Positions 1 to 8,633 of a stretch of DNA of 12,329 nucleotides are shown here, in pieces (position 1 is the first letter of the stretch; each line of letters opens with the position of its first letter). Origin of the DNA: Gemmatimonadota bacterium (lineage in GTDB: Bacteria > Latescibacterota > UBA2968 > UBA8231); contig JAPPEF010000088.1 in NCBI GenBank assembly GCA_028875335.1, positions 1 through 12,329 on the forward strand, read 5' to 3'. The notes under the pieces were generated by a model. It did not search any database, was not told where the DNA came from, and saw only the letters and a program-made list of their open reading frames with translations. The position numbers were made by a program, and so were the translations under genes.

Positions 1-282
1 GTGCAAACCTAAGTTTAGCCAAAAAGGATGCCCTCACCTTAACCCGAACTCACGTTAATATACCTAAGCTATTGATTGATAATATATCTAAGTCGTTCAC
101 GAGATAATCCGCAGATGAACGCAGAATATACTTGCAAGACAATCCACATTTTTAATTTTGATCTCAGTTACCCTATTGATCATAATTGTATGTAGCAATC
201 CGAACCGAGGATTCCCTAATTAGCCTTTTGGATCAATTTCACCCACGGTCCTTTTCCTCCAATTCTGGGAAAAATCCATAGA
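1..282. other. AT-rich non-coding leader upstream of the cytochrome operon
   Basis: This stretch is clearly more AT-rich than the genes that follow and carries no convincing reading frame on either strand. It contains a promoter-like pair at 158-186. It also has a short imperfect direct repeat, CGCAGATGAA / CGCAGAATAT, around 111-130. The end of whatever lies to the left of the window is not visible. I see no tRNA, riboswitch or clear terminator here. Confidence 0.6.
158..186 (+). promoter_or_regulatory. Candidate sigma70-type promoter of the four-gene cytochrome operon
   Basis: TTGATC at 158-163 (four of six matches to TTGACA) and CATAAT at 181-186 (five of six to TATAAT) are separated by exactly 17 bases, about 96 bases upstream of the GTG start at 283. 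The surrounding DNA is AT-rich. TTGATC is repeated at 175-180. The match is by eye only, and sigma70 preference in this organism is assumed. Confidence 0.4.
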
Positions 283-1377
283 GTGGACACCTTGCGCGTT
301 CCAGTATCGCTCGTAACGCTTCTTTGTTCCCTGGCGAACTTCCCCGCCGCCGCCTCTACCGAAGATGCCGTCCTGTATGCCCATGCCTGCGCCGCGTGCC
401 ACGGCGCAGATGGACGAGGGCGTTCGGTGGAGGACCGCGGTTTCGAGATTGAGCTGCCGGACTTCACGGATTGTGAATTCAGTTCCAGGGAACCGGATCC
501 CGACTGGTATGCGGTGGTTCACGAAGGGGGCCCTGTTCGCGCCTTTGACCGGATGATGCCTGCGTTCGGAGATGCCCTGTCTGAGGAGGAGATCCACGCC
601 GTCCTGAGGCACGTGCGCACCTTTTGCAGCAACGACGACTGGCCGCGAGGGGAGTTCAACGTACCCAAACCCCTGTTTACGGAGAAGGCATTTCCCGAGG
701 ACGAGATTTACTTCCAACTGTCTGCAGGTACGGGCGGCAGCAAGGCGGTTGAATTCGAAGTGACTTACGAAAACCGGTCTGGTCCCCGGGGAATGATGGA
801 AGTCTCCGTACCTGTGGGATGGCGCGATTCCCCGCAAGGAGACGGTTCGAACTGCGGCCCCGGTGATATCGGGCTCGGCTACAGGTATGCCTTGTATCAC
901 AATCTGGAACGCGGGAACGGGTTGAGCATAGGCGGGGAGATGATTCTGCCCACCGGGGATGAGGACGAGGGTTTCGGGTCGGGGTCGACCAGACTGGAAC
1001 CCTACGTGGCCTACGTCCATCTCCTCCCCGGGGACGCCTTCTTCCAGGCCCAAACCTTTGGTGAGTTTGCAGTGGGAGGGGAGGCCGAAGACGAACTTGC
1101 ACTGCGCGCCCTGCTGGGAAAGACCTGGACTCGGGGGGAGTTTGGCCGTGCCTGGAGTCCCATGGTGGAGGTACTTGTTTCCCGCGAGTTGGCCTCCGGG
1201 TCAAAAGCCAACTTGGATGTGGTCCCTCAAGTCCAGGTGGCTCTGAATACACGTCAACATATACTGCTCAATTCGGGGGTGCGCCTGCCCCTCCAGAACC
1301 GGCAGGATGGGGACCCGCAATTCGTCGCCTATCTCTTGTGGGACTGGTTTGACGGAGGTTTCTTCGATGGCTGGTAG
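283..1377 (+). CDS. Secreted c-type cytochrome domain fused to an outer-membrane beta-barrel-like domain
   Basis: This 364-residue protein has an apparent signal peptide (residues 1-24, cleavage near AAA/ST) and then a class I cytochrome c domain. The haem motif CAACH is at 36-40, and M91 or M92 in the RMMPAF segment is the likely axial ligand. From about residue 140 to the C-terminal Trp, the sequence alternates in the way of beta strands and contains GDIGLGYRY and GGEMILPTGD. These resemble the MetA/phenol-degradation-type outer-membrane barrel family. The start is a GTG; no good Shine-Dalgarno sequence is visible, so the start is moderately uncertain (CTG at 265 is in frame upstream). The gene overlaps the next cytochrome gene by 11 bases, so the two are probably translated together. 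Likely role: passing electrons to or from the outer membrane. The haem domain is certain, the barrel is probable, and the physiological partner is inferred. Confidence 0.85.
   Translation: MDTLRVPVSLVTLLCSLANFPAAASTEDAVLYAHACAACHGADGRGRSVEDRGFEIELPDFTDCEFSSREPDPDWYAVVHEGGPVRAFDRMMPAFGDALSEEEIHAVLRHVRTFCSNDDWPRGEFNVPKPLFTEKAFPEDEIYFQLSAGTGGSKAVEFEVTYENRSGPRGMMEVSVPVGWRDSPQGDGSNCGPGDIGLGYRYALYHNLERGNGLSIGGEMILPTGDEDEGFGSGSTRLEPYVAYVHLLPGDAFFQAQTFGEFAVGGEAEDELALRALLGKTWTRGEFGRAWSPMVEVLVSRELASGSKANLDVVPQVQVALNTRQHILLNSGVRLPLQNRQDGDPQFVAYLLWDWFDGGFFDGW
1354..1358 (+). promoter_or_regulatory. Ribosome binding site that fixes the pentaheme cytochrome start
   Basis: GGAGG lies eight bases before ATG 1367, inside the end of the upstream gene. 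It supports 1367 over the in-frame ATG at 1307. The 1307 start would put 20 residues without signal-peptide character in front of a good signal sequence. Confidence 0.7.
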
Positions 1378-2986
1378 ACGCGTCCGTCGGATGGGTTCCG
1401 GGCTCGCAATGGTCGTTGCCATGCTTGCGGGGAGCCGGGCTCTGGCTCAACCCGTGGACCATGTCACGTTCGCGAGTTCGGATCAGTGTATTGCCTGCCA
1501 CAGCAATCTCACCGATGCCGAGGGAGGGCCCGTGTCCATCGGGCATGCCTGGAGCGGCTCCATGATGGCCCATTCTGCGCGCGACCCCTATTGGCAGGCA
1601 TCCGTACGGCGGGAAGTAATCGACCATCCGGAGGCTCAGGCGAAAATCGAAGATAACTGCTCCACCTGCCATATGCCGATGGCGCGAGTCCTTTCCAAGG
1701 CTGACGGGGGGCTGGGAAAGGTGTTCGAACACCTCGAGGCTGCCGCACGGGGGGAAGAGAGCGCAACGCTTGCGCTGGATGGGGTGTCCTGCACGACCTG
1801 TCATCAGATACAGGCAGACAATTTCGGGATGGAGTCCAGCTTCGACGGCAACTTCGTTATCGGGCCCCGGTCCGAGCCCCGGATTTTCGGACCGTTCGAG
1901 GTGGAAAACGGTCTCCGCCGGGTCATGCAGTCGGCAACCGGATTCAGTCCCGACAGCTCCTCTCACATTCAGGAATCCGAGCTTTGCGCCACATGCCATA
2001 CCCTTTTCATATCGAGTCTCGATGAAACGGGACAGGAGGTTTCGAAATTCCCCGAGCAGGTTCCTTACCTCGAATGGCAGCACAGCGTTTTCGCCGAAAC
2101 CAGAAGCTGTCAGGCGTGTCACATGCCGGAGGCTGCGGCCGCGCCGATATCCTCGGTGCTTGGCGAGTCGAGAGAAAATGTTTCGCAGCATGTCTTTCGC
2201 GGAGGCAACGAGTTCATGCTGCGTATCCTGGACAAGTACCGGAACGAGCTCTTGGTAACAGCGCCTTCGGCCGACCTTCAGCGTGCGGCTGCGGCTACCA
2301 GGGACCACTTGCAGACTTCCACGGCAGAGCTCGGGCTGCTTTCGGTCGTTCGGGAAAACGACCGCTTCGAGATCGACTTGGAAGTGAAAAATCTCGCCGG
2401 CCATAAACTGCCGACAGCCTACCCTTCCCGCAGGATGTGGATACACCTTCAAGTGCATGATGAGAATGGGCGCCTTCTGTTCGAGTCCGGGGCCATGCGT
2501 CCCGACGGCAGCATCGAGGGCAATGACAACGACGCGGACCCGGGACGTTTCGAGCCGCATTACCAGGTGATCGACGACCCCGGGCAGGTGCAGATTTATG
2601 AACCCATTATCGCGGACCGCTCGGGGAAGATAACCACGGGCCTGCTCCGCGCCGTCAAATACGCCAAGGACAATCGAGTTCTTCCGATGGGGTTTGACAA
2701 GGGTTCCGCGGTCGAGGCCACCATGGTGCACGGCAAGGCGCGCGTAGATGCGGACTTCGTTGGGGGTAGCGACACGATACGGTACTTTGTTCCGGCAGAG
2801 ACCAAGGTTAGGAGGGTTAATGTTCGGGCGAGGCTCATGTTCCAGAGCATCGGCTTCCGGTGGGCGCACAACCTTTCCGCCTACACGGCAAGGGAAACCG
2901 AGCGTTTCGTGGGTTATTTCAGGGAGAATGCTTCGACTTCGGCAACTGTACTGGCAGAAGTCTCAAACATGACGATGGAAAAATAA
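1367..2986 (+). CDS. Secreted pentaheme c-type cytochrome (cytochrome c554-like)
   Basis: This 539-residue protein has a signal peptide (positive n-region, hydrophobic core at about 12-21, cleavage after ALA at 25-27). It has five CxxCH haem-binding motifs: CIACH 41-45, CSTCH 98-102, CTTCH 142-146, CATCH 207-211 and CQACH 248-252. The haem region resembles the cytochrome c554/multihaem family, with a conserved-looking segment WSGSMMAHSARDP at 62-74. The haem-free second half (about 330-539) is beta-rich and carries GHKLPTAYPSRRMW near residue 345, a segment I associate with the C-terminal domain of this kind of multihaem cytochrome. H346 could be a distal haem ligand. All visible cysteines are in haem motifs. 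Expected location is periplasm or cell surface, as an electron-transfer protein. Substrate is unknown. Its start overlaps the previous cytochrome gene and its stop is one base from the next start. Confidence 0.9.
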   Translation: MAGRRVRRMGSGLAMVVAMLAGSRALAQPVDHVTFASSDQCIACHSNLTDAEGGPVSIGHAWSGSMMAHSARDPYWQASVRREVIDHPEAQAKIEDNCSTCHMPMARVLSKADGGLGKVFEHLEAAARGEESATLALDGVSCTTCHQIQADNFGMESSFDGNFVIGPRSEPRIFGPFEVENGLRRVMQSATGFSPDSSSHIQESELCATCHTLFISSLDETGQEVSKFPEQVPYLEWQHSVFAETRSCQACHMPEAAAAPISSVLGESRENVSQHVFRGGNEFMLRILDKYRNELLVTAPSADLQRAAAATRDHLQTSTAELGLLSVVRENDRFEIDLEVKNLAGHKLPTAYPSRRMWIHLQVHDENGRLLFESGAMRPDGSIEGNDNDADPGRFEPHYQVIDDPGQVQIYEPIIADRSGKITTGLLRAVKYAKDNRVLPMGFDKGSAVEATMVHGKARVDADFVGGSDTIRYFVPAETKVRRVNVRARLMFQSIGFRWAHNLSAYTARETERFVGYFRENASTSATVLAEVSNMTMEK

Positions 2987-2987
2987 A

Positions 2988-3683
2988 GTGACGCGCGACA
3001 CTCCGAACCGTGGAGCCGCGGACTGCGGCTTGGTGGCTCGTCTGTCCGAAGACGCGCTCAAGGTGAGACGCTATTTTCCGACGCTTATTTTTTCTTTGGA
3101 AGTTCCGGACAGCGAGATTCTGAACGCCCACCTGATCGAGGCGATCTACGCCGAACGAGAACGCGACAGAAAAGGGGTGCGCAAGTCGAACTTCCCGGAG
3201 TTGGGGAGTTGGCACAGCCACGTCAAGCTGCACAAGGACGTCACGTTTGCGGGATTGGTTCAATACGTCGATGCGGCCTCGGCCATGATGTGCCGCGAGC
3301 TCGGATATCACGGGTCCTATCAACTGAGAATCGGCACCATGTGGTCGATCATCAATCCACCGGGTAGCTCGAACCGGGCTCATATCCATCCCGGCTGCAT
3401 CTGGAGCGGCGTCTACTACGTCCAGGCACCCAAGAATTCGGGTGGAATCGAGTTCATTGATCCGCGCACCCAGAACCTGATGAGTTCTGTCGAATACATC
3501 CCCGACACCAAGCGCCCACGAATCTGCTGGACGAAGGTCCAATACAAACCCGTGACCGGAAAAATGCTGATCTTCCCGAGTTGGCTGTACCATAGCGTGG
3601 CTCCGAATCAATCCAGGGCCAAGGGGAAGGACGCCGATCGGATCATCGTGAGCTTCAACCTGTCTCAGAAAAGGCGCAGATAG
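2988..3683 (+). CDS. TIGR02466-type 2-oxoglutarate/Fe(II)-dependent oxygenase
   Basis: The 231-residue product has no signal peptide, so it is cytoplasmic. The core matches the double-stranded beta-helix oxygenases of the TIGR02466 / 2OG-FeII_Oxy_5 group: a start YFPTLIF near 26, SNFPELGSWHSH near 67-78, then AHIHPG followed by SGVYYVQAP. Probable iron ligands are H132 (with H134 in the usual Asp/Glu position) and H202 in LYHSVAP. R218 in DRIIVSFN is the likely 2-oxoglutarate anchor. The GTG start at 2988 follows the pentaheme stop codon after one base, which suggests translational coupling. In-frame TTG 3030, GTG 3033 and GTG 3063 are alternative starts. Members of this group hydroxylate protein or small-molecule substrates, mostly unknown. 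Because the next gene encodes a protein with hundreds of Asp and Asn residues, a role as its Asp/Asn or Pro hydroxylase is an attractive but untested inference. Confidence 0.82.
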   Translation: MTRDTPNRGAADCGLVARLSEDALKVRRYFPTLIFSLEVPDSEILNAHLIEAIYAERERDRKGVRKSNFPELGSWHSHVKLHKDVTFAGLVQYVDAASAMMCRELGYHGSYQLRIGTMWSIINPPGSSNRAHIHPGCIWSGVYYVQAPKNSGGIEFIDPRTQNLMSSVEYIPDTKRPRICWTKVQYKPVTGKMLIFPSWLYHSVAPNQSRAKGKDADRIIVSFNLSQKRRR

Positions 3684-3709
3684 TTACATTCACAAGGAAG
3701 GGAATAGAT

Positions 3710-5935
<2,226 letters not shown>

Positions 5936-5966
5936 GTGAGCAATTAGGAACGGATCAGTGTCGCAA

Positions 5967-7358
5967 TCACAGCGACTGCAAAAAGGCCACGAGCGCGTCC
6001 CGGTCGCTCTGGTCTAGTTGACGCACAAACTCCCGTGCTGCTTCCGCCTCGCCGCCGTGGAACATGATGGCTTCCATCAGCGTGCGCGCCCGTCCGTCGT
6101 GCAGATACGCTGGAATGCCGTTGACCGTTGCCGTCAGGCCGATGCCCCACAGCGGTGGCGTGCGCCATTCGCGGCCATCGGCCTCAAAGTCGGGACGGTC
6201 GTCGGCCAACTCTTCCCCCATATCGTGCAACAGCAGATCCGTGTAGGGATGAATGGTCTGGTTGGCTAGGGCCGCAATCTCGTGGTGGCCCGTCTGCAGG
6301 GTGGGGATGTGGCACCCCGAGCACTGGGCCGCAGCAAAAAGTTCTTCGCCGCGCAAAGCCTGTGGATCGTCGATGTTGCGGCGGGCGGGCACCGCTAGGG
6401 TTTGTATGTAAAAGGTGTTGATATCCAAGGTCTCTTGGCCGATTTCAGGGTCGTCTTGGTGGTCGTCCATTTGCGGTTGGCCGACGGTGGACTCCTCGGG
6501 GAAATAGGGGCTGGTGATGCCCATGTCTTGCTGGTAAGCCCCGGCGACCTGCTGCAATAGGTCGGGATTGTTGGCCTTGAGGCCAAAGCGGCCCAATTCG
6601 GTCTGTTGCGTGCGGAAGTTGTACACTCGATTGGGTCGGCCGGATATGCCGTCGCCATTGCGGTCGCCGGGGTCGGCCAGCGCCAGAATAGTCTCTTCGG
6701 GGATGGCTTCGAGCAAGCCGCGGCCAAAAACCGGCGGGGCCATGCGCGGCGAGAACAGGACGTCCGCTGGCAATGGCTGATAGGTCTCCACTACGTCGTA
6801 CACCGGAAAGCGAAGGGAGTACGCGGTGCCGTCGGCAAAATGGCGGGTCTCCTCAAAGTAGGTGACGTCGATCCGCGCCTCGGGTGCGACCCCGAAAACG
6901 GCGCGATCCCCAATCTGTTCGCCAAAGCCCGGCACCGGCTGCGGGCCACCGGGCACTTCGGGATTGGTGCCGGGCAGACTGACTCGCATGAGCATGGAGC
7001 CGATAAAGGGGGAGACCTCGCCAAACCCTTCGCGCCCCCGGCCATCGCGGGCGTGACAGCCCACGCACGAGGTCTGATTGAAAACCGGCCCTAGGCCGTG
7101 ACCCACTTCGGCCGGCGAGGTGACAAAGACCTGCTCAAAGGCCGCGTCTCCGGCCAAAAAACGGTCTAGGTCCATCCCATCCAAAGAGGGGATGGGGTTT
7201 TCAAACGCCAAACTGCTGGCGTCAAAAACCGTTGCCGCCCCGCCGGACAGGGCGCGGTCGTCCATCGCGAGAGTCGGGTCTAACCCCCGGTCGTCGCCGC
7301 AGTGGGTGAGCGTAGCTAGAAGGCCCATATAGAGTATGGACGTACAGGTAATGTTCAT
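5967..7358 (-). CDS. DUF1111 di-haem oxidoreductase (DHOR), imelysin partner
   Basis: The 463-residue product is of the DHOR/DUF1111 family of putative di-haem peroxidase-like proteins. It has two CxxCH motifs, CVGCH at 98-102 (followed by RDGRG) and CSGCH at 346-350. It also has the family hallmarks LLLHDMG and, near the end, PAYLHDGRARTL with MFHGGEA. The N-terminus has a hydrophobic stretch and LTHC at 17-20, a weak lipobox, so it may be a periplasmic lipoprotein or simply exported. No clear ribosome binding site precedes ATG 7358; ATG 7328 is an alternative. It is the last gene of the porin-imelysin-DHOR minus-strand group and lies 157 bases after imelysin across a repeat element. DUF1111 next to imelysin occurs in iron-regulated loci of other bacteria. 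The reaction is unproven. It converges on the acidic-repeat gene with a 31-base gap. Confidence 0.92.
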   Translation of the reverse strand: MNITCTSILYMGLLATLTHCGDDRGLDPTLAMDDRALSGGAATVFDASSLAFENPIPSLDGMDLDRFLAGDAAFEQVFVTSPAEVGHGLGPVFNQTSCVGCHARDGRGREGFGEVSPFIGSMLMRVSLPGTNPEVPGGPQPVPGFGEQIGDRAVFGVAPEARIDVTYFEETRHFADGTAYSLRFPVYDVVETYQPLPADVLFSPRMAPPVFGRGLLEAIPEETILALADPGDRNGDGISGRPNRVYNFRTQQTELGRFGLKANNPDLLQQVAGAYQQDMGITSPYFPEESTVGQPQMDDHQDDPEIGQETLDINTFYIQTLAVPARRNIDDPQALRGEELFAAAQCSGCHIPTLQTGHHEIAALANQTIHPYTDLLLHDMGEELADDRPDFEADGREWRTPPLWGIGLTATVNGIPAYLHDGRARTLMEAIMFHGGEAEAAREFVRQLDQSDRDALVAFLQSL

Positions 7359-7382
7359 TGCGAGAGACGGGATTAATTACCT

Positions 7383-7521
7383 AACTGATGTTACGCATTG
7401 TAGGGGCAACCCTCGTGGTTGCCCTCGTCGGATCCCGCTGGCTGAATACGCGGTGTCGCATGGGCGCCCACAAGGGACGCCCCTACACCTGTCGGTCCGG
7501 CCCAGATGCGTAACATCAGTT
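7383..7521. repeat. 139-bp REP-pair (BIME/MITE-like) element with 16-bp terminal inverted repeats
   Basis: The ends are perfect 16-bp inverted repeats (AACTGATGTTACGCAT at 7383-7398, its complement at 7506-7521). Inside are two inverted REP-like units, each a GTAG tetranucleotide at the foot of a hairpin. The left unit is GTAG 7400-7403 plus GGGCAACC 7404-7411, loop of five, GGTTGCCC 7417-7424. The right unit, on the other strand, is CTAC 7483-7486 preceded by stem 7462-7469 / 7474-7482 with a four-base loop and one bulged A. GTAG at the hairpin foot is the known signature of REPs handled by RAYT (TnpA-REP) transposases. The element contains no gene of its own. CCTAAC lies at 7380-7385 and 7523-7528, a possible but asymmetric target duplication. 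Confidence 0.78.
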
Positions 7522-8571
7522 CCCTAACACCAGCGGCAGGATATCTTCCTCCAAGGTCTGCTGAACCTTGGCCACTGCGGCCTGCGCCGTTTCGATTTGG
7601 TCTCGATCCGAGGCAATGGCGTCGCGGAAGGGCTGCTGGATATTGCCGATCTCGTCGATGGCCGTCTGGATTTCCCGTTTGAGCCGCTGATCTAGGTCGG
7701 CGTCGGCTTGGCGGATGAATTCGTCCAAGCCCGCTCCGGTGCCCGCGTAGTCGCCGGTATAGACGTGCAGGACGCTGCGGAGGTTGTTCTGGAAGTCGGC
7801 GATAGAATTGAAGCTGAATTGGGATTCGACGAGGCGGGTATCTTGCTCGACGAAGGGGTCGGCGATTTTGCCGTTGGCCACCTCGTCGCAGATGCCGATC
7901 ATGCCGCCGACCATTTCCTGGACGGCCGATTGGGCGGACGGATACGCGTCGCTGCCACTGCCGGCGTTGCGGACCTTTTGGCCAAAGTTGCCGCCGGAGG
8001 AGATCCAACTTGTGTGCAGGGCCTCGGTAGTGGCCTTTAGATCTTGGGTCGTGGCGATCAGATAGGCGAACTCGCGCTCGGTGAAATCGGCTGCGGTCTT
8101 GCTGCCGCCTTCGTCAAAGAGCAGGTACTCGATAGTGTGGAAGCCCTTGAGGGTTCCGTCCAGACTGTTCACGTACGCGGTCGTCAAGTCGTTGTCGCTG
8201 GCCAATACTCCGTCCAAGTCCGTGCGGTTGACCGGCCAACTGTCGAGCGCTGGATCGTAGCCGTTGAAATCCACTGGCCCAAAGAGAAATCCCTCGCTGG
8301 CTTCCCAGGGGATGCGCGTGGCCACCCAAGCGTTGCGGGCAGCACTGAGGTTTTCAGGCGTGGTATCGCTGCGCAGAGCCTCGATTGCGGCGAGCAGTTC
8401 GCCGGCCCGCTCGTCCAAGTCCGCGTACGTGGCAATGACGACGTTGTCGGTGAAGTTGTTCAAGATGGGCGCGAAGTCGAACTCGGCTTCGGCTGGCCCG
8501 GTGGGCGCGTCGCTGTCGTCGCCGCAGCCGGCGACCAGCAGCAGGCTAAAGACACAGAGGATCGCTTTCAT
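7516..8571 (-). CDS. Imelysin-family (peptidase M75-like) lipoprotein
   Basis: This 351-residue protein has a lipoprotein signal (MKAILCVF with lipobox LVAGC, lipidated C16). The body is helical with the imelysin hallmarks: GFHTIEYLLF containing GxHxxE (H145, E148), and upstream a WEASEGFLFGPV segment followed by DSWPVN. Imelysins (ICMP, IrpA, EfeO/EfeM relatives) are periplasmic or surface iron-associated proteins; peptidase activity is doubtful for most. ATG 8571 is chosen because AAGGAG stands five bases upstream and the lipoprotein signal starts cleanly there. An in-frame ATG at 8619, with its own AAGGAGG, would add 16 residues. The TGA stop lies inside the terminal repeat of the 139-bp element. 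It sits between the porin and the DHOR gene, most likely in one transcript. Confidence 0.92.
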   Translation of the reverse strand: MKAILCVFSLLLVAGCGDDSDAPTGPAEAEFDFAPILNNFTDNVVIATYADLDERAGELLAAIEALRSDTTPENLSAARNAWVATRIPWEASEGFLFGPVDFNGYDPALDSWPVNRTDLDGVLASDNDLTTAYVNSLDGTLKGFHTIEYLLFDEGGSKTAADFTEREFAYLIATTQDLKATTEALHTSWISSGGNFGQKVRNAGSGSDAYPSAQSAVQEMVGGMIGICDEVANGKIADPFVEQDTRLVESQFSFNSIADFQNNLRSVLHVYTGDYAGTGAGLDEFIRQADADLDQRLKREIQTAIDEIGNIQQPFRDAIASDRDQIETAQAAVAKVQQTLEEDILPLVLGN

Positions 8572-8576
8572 GCGAA

Positions 8577-8582
8577 CTCCTT
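8577..8582 (-). promoter_or_regulatory. Ribosome binding site for the favoured imelysin start
   Basis: AAGGAG on the minus strand lies five bases before ATG 8571. It lies within the 16-codon in-frame extension that begins at ATG 8619. Confidence 0.6.
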
Positions 8583-8623
8583 GCTGGAAAAGGCGATGGA
8601 TTAGAGTGAGCGTTTCCATGATG

Positions 8624-8630
8624 CCTCCTT
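8624..8630 (-). promoter_or_regulatory. Second ribosome binding site, upstream in-frame imelysin start
   Basis: AAGGAGG on the minus strand lies in the short gap after the porin stop codon, four bases before ATG 8619. It is the better match but is tightly spaced. It could start a longer imelysin precursor or couple translation from the porin gene. Confidence 0.55.
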
Positions 8631-8633
8631 GCG

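Noticed and set aside
220..1053. 277-residue minus-strand open frame opposite the first cytochrome gene
   Set aside because: The plus-strand frame has a signal peptide and a CAACH haem motif; the minus-strand product has no recognisable feature.
1307..1366. Upstream ATG 1307 as the pentaheme cytochrome start
   Set aside because: It would place 20 non-signal residues before a good signal peptide, while GGAGG stands eight bases before ATG 1367.
1268..2869. 533-residue minus-strand open frame opposite the pentaheme cytochrome
   Set aside because: It is a shadow of a GC-rich gene with five haem motifs on the plus strand; its translation shows no signal, domain or motif.
5957..5980. Small stem GTCGC...GCGAC near the convergent gene ends as a terminator
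   Set aside because: The stem is only five base pairs, overlaps the DHOR stop codon and has no T-tract on either transcript.
7383..7521. CRISPR repeat or small RNA gene in the imelysin-DHOR gap
   Set aside because: There is no direct-repeat/spacer pattern. The structure is two inverted GTAG-foot hairpins between inverted repeats, which is better explained as a REP-type element.
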